A stretch of DNA of 8,653 nt from Deltaproteobacteria bacterium (GTDB lineage: Bacteria > Desulfobacterota > Binatia > Binatales > Binataceae): assembly GCA_021786815.1 (NCBI GenBank), contig JAJYMR010000225.1, forward strand, positions 1-8,653, in the 5' to 3' direction. Shown here piece after piece: positions 1 to 8,653 of this stretch. The translations under genes and the position numbers were made by a program. The notes beneath the pieces were generated by a model, which worked only from the letters and a program-made list of their open reading frames with translations, was not told the DNA's origin and ran no database searches. Positions within the stretch are counted from its first letter, which is position 1. Each line of letters starts with the position of its first letter.

Positions 1-2211
<2,211 letters not shown>

Positions 2212-2220
2212 CCCGTTTAA

Positions 2221-2226
2221 CTCCTT
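2221..2226 (-). promoter_or_regulatory. Ribosome binding site of rpoC
   Basis: AAGGAG on the minus strand ends 9 nt before the rpoC ATG, inside the 27-nt rpoB-rpoC gap. It is a full match to the Shine-Dalgarno core and confirms the chosen start. The short gap leaves no room for a terminator or a separate promoter, so beta and beta' should be made from the same message. Confidence 0.9.
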
Positions 2227-2238
2227 GCTCTTAGCCCT

Positions 2239-6354
<4,116 letters not shown>

Positions 6355-6365
6355 CTACCCGCTTC

Positions 6366-6389
6366 GCACGCGGAACAGTACCCGCGCAC
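6366..6389 (-). promoter_or_regulatory. Stem-loop just upstream of the rpoB start
   Basis: In the transcript GUGCGCGG pairs with CCGCGUGC across an 8-nt loop, giving an 8-bp stem that includes two G-U wobbles. It ends 11 nt before the rpoB ATG, so it borders or partly covers the initiation region. The pairing is read directly from the sequence. A role in limiting ribosome access or in RNA processing is inference. Confidence 0.4.
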
Positions 6390-6403
6390 AGTGAAAATCC
6401 CTG

Positions 6404-6447
6404 AATAAAAATAATGATCGCGGGCGCGCAGTTCCCCTACGCGCCCG
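6404..6447 (-). terminator. Terminator-like hairpin with U-rich tail between rplL and rpoB (probable attenuator)
   Basis: An 8-bp perfect GC stem (CGGGCGCG with CGCGCCCG, plus-strand arms 6440-6447 and 6421-6428) encloses an 11-nt loop. Five nt later the transcript has the U-rich tract AUUAUUUUUAUU (6404-6415), which is striking in such GC-rich surroundings. The interrupted U-tract and the 5-nt spacer make it weaker than a classic intrinsic terminator. That suits partial termination, because rpoB and rpoC downstream must still be expressed. In E. coli an attenuator occupies this same spacer; functional equivalence here is inferred from position and structure. Confidence 0.55.
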
Positions 6448-6480
6448 ACGTCACGCAAATTCAAGACTATGACCGACCCC

Positions 6481-6497
6481 GGCGCGCCTCGCGCGCC
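6481..6497 (-). promoter_or_regulatory. Perfect GC stem-loop in the rplL-rpoB spacer
   Basis: GGCGCGC-GAG-GCGCGCC forms a 7-bp all-GC stem with a 3-nt loop in the transcript, 47 nt after the rplL stop codon. It is not followed by a U-run, so it is not itself an intrinsic terminator. It could be an RNA-processing or stability element, or the upstream partner of the terminator-like hairpin, since its arms can also pair with the arms of that hairpin. In E. coli RNase III cuts within this spacer; whether it acts here is unknown. Confidence 0.45.
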
Positions 6498-6544
6498 CAG
6501 GTCCGCGGCTTCATCCAGCGTATTGAGACGTCCTCCGGCTCCTG

Positions 6545-6940
6545 TCACTTCAGCTCGACCGAGCCGCCAGCTTCCTCCAGCTTCTTCTTGAGGTCCTCGG
6601 CCTCCGCCTTGCTGGCGCCTTCCTTGACCGGCTTGGGTGCTCCGTCCACGAGGTCCTTGGCTTCCTTGAGCCCCAGCCCGGTGATTTCGCGCACGACCTT
6701 GATCACCTGGATCTTCTTGTCGCCCGACCCGGTCAGCATCACCGTGTACTCGTCCTTCTCCGCCGCCGGCGCTGCCGCGCCCGCTGCCGGAGCGCCCGCA
6801 ACTGCCGCGACCGCGACTGGAGCCGCCGCCGAGACGCCCAGTTCCTGTTCCAGCTCTTTGACCAGAGCCGCGGCGTCCATCAGGGAGAGGTTCTTCAGGT
6901 ACTCCTTGACCTGATCCCGGCTCAGCTGCACATCAGACAT
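6545..6940 (-). CDS. rplL: 50S ribosomal protein L7/L12 (bL12), complete, 131 aa
   Basis: Multi-copy stalk protein that recruits and activates translational GTPases (EF-Tu, EF-G, IF2, RF3). The three classical parts are visible. The N-terminal dimerisation and L10-binding helices (LSRDQVKEYLKNLSLMDAA) cover about residues 6-36. A flexible Ala/Pro-rich hinge covers about 37-60. The globular C-terminal domain covers about 63-131, with the family motif TGLGLKEAKDLVD at 87-99. I80, K81, R84 and K95 correspond to the conserved factor-contact surface. It is about ten residues longer than the E. coli protein, mostly in the hinge. A strong Shine-Dalgarno sits 10 nt before the ATG, as expected for a protein needed in several copies per ribosome. 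It follows rplJ by 116 nt; the 190-nt spacer after it carries a probable attenuator before rpoB. Confidence 0.99.
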   Translation of the reverse strand: MSDVQLSRDQVKEYLKNLSLMDAAALVKELEQELGVSAAAPVAVAAVAGAPAAGAAAPAAEKDEYTVMLTGSGDKKIQVIKVVREITGLGLKEAKDLVDGAPKPVKEGASKAEAEDLKKKLEEAGGSVELK

Positions 6941-6950
6941 TTTACCTTAT

Positions 6951-6956
6951 CTCCTT
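6951..6956 (-). promoter_or_regulatory. Strong ribosome binding site of rplL
   Basis: The minus strand reads UAAGGAGAU, with AAGGAG ending 10 nt before the rplL ATG, an extended match to the 16S rRNA tail. A second, weaker AAGG lies closer to the start. It is among the best sites in the window, consistent with L12 being made in excess over L10. In contrast, rplJ and rpoB have no recognisable site. Confidence 0.85.
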
Positions 6957-6968
6957 AGTCCTCGCGTC

Positions 6969-6991
6969 CGGGGAGATGTGGGAGCGCCCCG
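6969..6991 (-). promoter_or_regulatory. Weak stem-loop in the rplJ-rplL spacer
   Basis: In the transcript CGGGG pairs with CCCCG across a 13-nt loop (one further U-A and C-G pair is possible with a bulged G). It lies a dozen bases upstream of the rplL Shine-Dalgarno. The stem is short, with no U-run after it, so it is not a terminator. The rest of the 116-nt spacer shows only a small tandem repeat and no promoter that I can recognise. Confidence 0.2.
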
Positions 6992-7006
6992 AAAGCTTCT
7001 TGGTTT

Positions 7007-7022
7007 TGAAATCCTGAAATCC
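7007..7022. repeat. Tandem 8-bp duplication (TGAAATCC twice)
   Basis: TGAAATCCTGAAATCC is a perfect two-copy tandem repeat in the non-coding rplJ-rplL spacer. It reads GGAUUUCAGGAUUUCA in the transcript. It is probably a small replication-slippage duplication; no function is evident. Confidence 0.6.
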
Positions 7023-7056
7023 TACCCGAATCCGCGCAGCCGGCGCCTCGCCCGGG

Positions 7057-7590
7057 CTACTGGGCCTGAGTTCCTTCTCCCGCTTTCCTGCCGATCGCAT
7101 CGATCACGCGCGCGAGCGCCGAACCGGGTTCGTTCAGAAGCCGGACAAGCCGCGTCGCCGGCGCGCTCAGAAGCCCCAGCAACTGCGCAAGCAGAACCTC
7201 GCGCGGCGGAAGGGTCGCAAGCGCCTCGATCTCCTGCGCCGTAAGCGGCTTGCCGCCGAGCACGCCGCCACGAACCTTGAACTTCTCGCCGAGATACTTG
7301 AACGTGGCGACCGTCTTGGCGAGCTCGACCGGGTCCGCCTGGCCCAGGATAAGTCCCACCGGACCACCCAGATGGCCTTCGAGCGCGGAGAAGCTCGTGT
7401 CATTTATCGCACGCCGGATGAGCGTATTCTTGGCGACTTTGAGCTCGCCGCGCACCGCTCTGAGCTTGCGCCGCACCTCCGTCGTCTCCGCAACCGTCAT
7501 CCCGCGATGCTCCGAGACGAGCGCGATAGTCGTCTCGCGCAGCCGCCCGGCGATCTGCTCGACCGTCGCCGTTTTCTGTTCTTTTCTCAT
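7057..7590 (-). CDS. rplJ: 50S ribosomal protein L10 (uL10), complete, 177 aa
   Basis: Base of the ribosomal stalk: the N-terminal domain binds 23S rRNA next to L11, and the C-terminal helix carries L12 dimers. Family landmarks are RGMTVAETTEVRRKLR (29-44), KVAKNTLIRRA (51-61), KFKVRGGVLGGKPL (104-116), and LPPREVLLAQLLGLL (127-141) leading into the L12-binding tail (about 150-170). Length is slightly above the usual 165-175 aa. The ATG at 7590 fits the family N-terminus, but no convincing Shine-Dalgarno precedes it (UUAGCGAG directly before AUG). With rplA ending only 25 nt upstream, translation is probably coupled to L1 synthesis. In E. coli and B. subtilis the L10-L12 complex represses its own message through a leader upstream of rplJ; the 25-nt gap here cannot hold such a leader. 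Confidence 0.99.
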   Translation of the reverse strand: MRKEQKTATVEQIAGRLRETTIALVSEHRGMTVAETTEVRRKLRAVRGELKVAKNTLIRRAINDTSFSALEGHLGGPVGLILGQADPVELAKTVATFKYLGEKFKVRGGVLGGKPLTAQEIEALATLPPREVLLAQLLGLLSAPATRLVRLLNEPGSALARVIDAIGRKAGEGTQAQ

Positions 7591-7615
7591 CTCGCTAACC
7601 CGTCATCCCGGCGCC

Positions 7616-8323
7616 TCAGGCGGCTCGGGCGACCTCTCTGGAAGCCGCAGCCGGATCCACTCGCACCCCAGGACCCATCGTTGACGACACGGCCACGCCC
7701 TTTACGTAGTTGCCCTTGGCACTGGCCGGCTTTGCGCGCCAGATTGCGGCGAGTAACGCCTGTGCGTTCTCGATTAGCTTTTCCGCTCCGAAGCTCACCT
7801 TGCCCATCGGCGCATGAATCACGCCCGCCTTATCGACCCGGAAATCGACCTTGCCCGCTTTCACCTCCGAAACCGCCTTGGCAACGTCGAAGGTGACGGT
7901 GCCGACTTTCGGATTGGGCATCAGGCCGCGCGGTCCCAGGATCTTCGCGATCCGGCCCACCATCGACATGACGTCGGGAGTCGCAACCACCCGATCGAAG
8001 TCGAGCCAGTTTTCTTCCTGGATCTTCTTTATAAGATCCTCGCCGCCGACGAAGTCGGCGCCCGCCTCGCGCGCCTCGCGTTCCTTGTCGCCCTTGGTCA
8101 GCACCAGCACGCGGACGGTCCTGCCCGTTCCGTGGGGCAGCACGACGGTACCGCGCACGTTCTGGTCGGCCTGGCGCGGATCGACGTTGAGCCTGACCGC
8201 GATTTCGACGGTTTCGTCGAATTTGGCGGTCGGCTTCGCGACGAGCTTGAGCGCTTCGTCAAGCGAATAGCGCTTTTCCGCGTCGATACCCTTGGCAGCC
8301 TCGTGATATTTCTTGCCCGCCAT
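7616..8323 (-). CDS. rplA: 50S ribosomal protein L1 (uL1), complete, 235 aa
   Basis: Forms the mobile L1 stalk at the E site, where it helps deacylated tRNA leave, and in many bacteria represses translation of the L11-L1 message. The two-domain family pattern is complete. The N-terminal part begins GKKYHEAAKGIDAEKRYSL and includes KFDETVEIAVRLNVDPRQAD (34-53). The inserted domain holds the signature LGPRGLMPNPK (129-139). The C-terminal return strand carries the rRNA-binding SSTMGPGVRVD (213-223). Length matches the usual 229-235 aa. The ATG at 8323 lies 17 nt after the rplK stop. Its Shine-Dalgarno (AGGAGAGG) begins inside the rplK TAG codon, so the two genes are tightly linked and probably translationally coupled. 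The L1 operator is usually near the rplK start, which is outside this window. Confidence 0.99.
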   Translation of the reverse strand: MAGKKYHEAAKGIDAEKRYSLDEALKLVAKPTAKFDETVEIAVRLNVDPRQADQNVRGTVVLPHGTGRTVRVLVLTKGDKEREAREAGADFVGGEDLIKKIQEENWLDFDRVVATPDVMSMVGRIAKILGPRGLMPNPKVGTVTFDVAKAVSEVKAGKVDFRVDKAGVIHAPMGKVSFGAEKLIENAQALLAAIWRAKPASAKGNYVKGVAVSSTMGPGVRVDPAAASREVARAA

Positions 8324-8334
8324 CGGACTATACG

Positions 8335-8342
8335 CCTCTCCT
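8335..8342 (-). promoter_or_regulatory. Ribosome binding site of rplA overlapping the rplK stop codon
   Basis: The transcript reads UAGGAGAGG, in which the last two bases of the rplK stop codon start the purine-rich AGGAGAGG. It ends 11 nt before the rplA ATG. A ribosome terminating on rplK therefore sits on the site, which favours coupled translation of L11 and L1. Confidence 0.75.
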
Positions 8343-8653
8343 ACTCGACGACCTCGATACCCATCGAGCGCGCAGTGCCCGCCACGGTCTTCACCGCGGC
8401 TTCGAGATCGGCTGCGGTCAGGTCCTTCATCTTGGCCCTGGCGATCTCCTCGACCTGCGCGCGTGTAACCGTGCCCACCTTGGTCTTGTTCGGGGCGTTG
8501 GATCCCTTCTCGACACCCGCGGCCTTCGCCAGCAGGATCGAGGCGGGCGGGCTCTTGGTGACAAAGGTGAACGAACGGTCGGAATAGACCGTCACGATCA
8601 CCGGGATCACGAGTCCCTGCATATTCTGCGTCTGGGCGTTGAACGCCTTGCAG
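8341..8653 (-). CDS. rplK: 50S ribosomal protein L11 (uL11), C-terminal 103 residues; gene runs off the right edge
   Basis: L11 binds the GTPase-associated domain of 23S rRNA and is needed for the stringent response and factor-dependent GTP hydrolysis. The visible part starts with CKAFNAQTQNMQ, matching E. coli from Cys39, and stays open to the window edge. The ATG at 8622 is internal and is not the start. The conserved YSDRSFTFVTKSPPAS, the KGSNAPNKTKVGTVT linker and the rRNA-binding C-terminal domain ending TARSMGIEVVE are all present. About 38 N-terminal residues are missing, including the proline-rich helix where thiostrepton and micrococcin act, so nothing can be said about those. It is the most upstream gene seen; in most bacteria secE and nusG come before it. 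The stop codon TAG overlaps the rplA Shine-Dalgarno. Confidence 0.98.
   Translation of the reverse strand, partial: CKAFNAQTQNMQGLVIPVIVTVYSDRSFTFVTKSPPASILLAKAAGVEKGSNAPNKTKVGTVTRAQVEEIARAKMKDLTAADLEAAVKTVAGTARSMGIEVVE

Noticed and set aside
6404..6415. AT-rich patch before rpoB as the -10 box of a separate rpoB promoter
   Set aside because: No acceptable -35 hexamer lies 16-18 nt upstream on the coding strand; that position is occupied by the GC stem. A terminator U-tract explains the patch better.
6536..6566. 6-bp inverted repeat (CGGCTC and GAGCCG) around the rplL stop codon
   Set aside because: The stem is short with a 19-nt loop, has no U-run after it, and half of it is fixed by rplL coding sequence. 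It is too weak to annotate.
6957..7056. Possible read-through extension of rplJ: after its TAG the frame stays open for 33 codons up to a TAA next to the rplL Shine-Dalgarno
   Set aside because: L10 is already full length at 177 aa, the extension resembles no L10 tail, and an open run of 33 codons is unremarkable in GC-rich DNA.

Overview
The window is one uninterrupted minus-strand gene cluster. In transcription order, from high to low coordinate, it reads rplK (L11, 5' end off the right edge), rplA (L1), rplJ (L10), rplL (L7/L12), rpoB (RNA polymerase beta) and rpoC (beta', 3' end off the left edge). This is the classical, nearly universal bacterial L11-L1-L10-L12-beta-beta' order. The many long open frames on the plus strand are antisense shadows of these GC-rich genes.

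Organism: the DNA is GC-rich. The beta subunit carries both lineage insertions known from proteobacterial polymerases, in its first third and before the catalytic lysines. From remembered sequences, RpoB and RpoC resemble deltaproteobacteria in the broad sense (Desulfobacterota, Myxococcota, Binatota-like lineages). No finer placement is possible without a search, and nothing suggests a mobile or recently acquired segment.

Layout: rplK 8341-8653 (partial), 17-nt gap, rplA 7616-8323, 25-nt gap, rplJ 7057-7590, 116-nt gap, rplL 6545-6940, 190-nt gap, rpoB 2239-6354, 27-nt gap, rpoC 1-2211 (partial). No gene-free stretch reaches 300 bases. rplA, rplL and rpoC have good Shine-Dalgarno sequences; rplJ and rpoB do not.

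How the genes work together: L11 and the L10(L12)n stalk build the factor-binding GTPase-associated region of the 50S subunit, and L1 forms the opposite stalk at the E site. Beta and beta' together form the polymerase catalytic centre. Joint transcription couples ribosome and polymerase supply. The 190-nt rplL-rpoB spacer holds three stem-loops, one followed by a U-rich tract. This matches the place where E. coli has a partial terminator (attenuator) that lowers polymerase expression relative to ribosomal proteins.

Novelty: I see no undescribed system here. The points most worth a second look are in the rplL-rpoB spacer: competing hairpins, a 65-codon frame that exactly bridges the two genes, and an rpoB start without a Shine-Dalgarno. 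The absence of room for an L10 autoregulatory leader before rplJ is also of interest.
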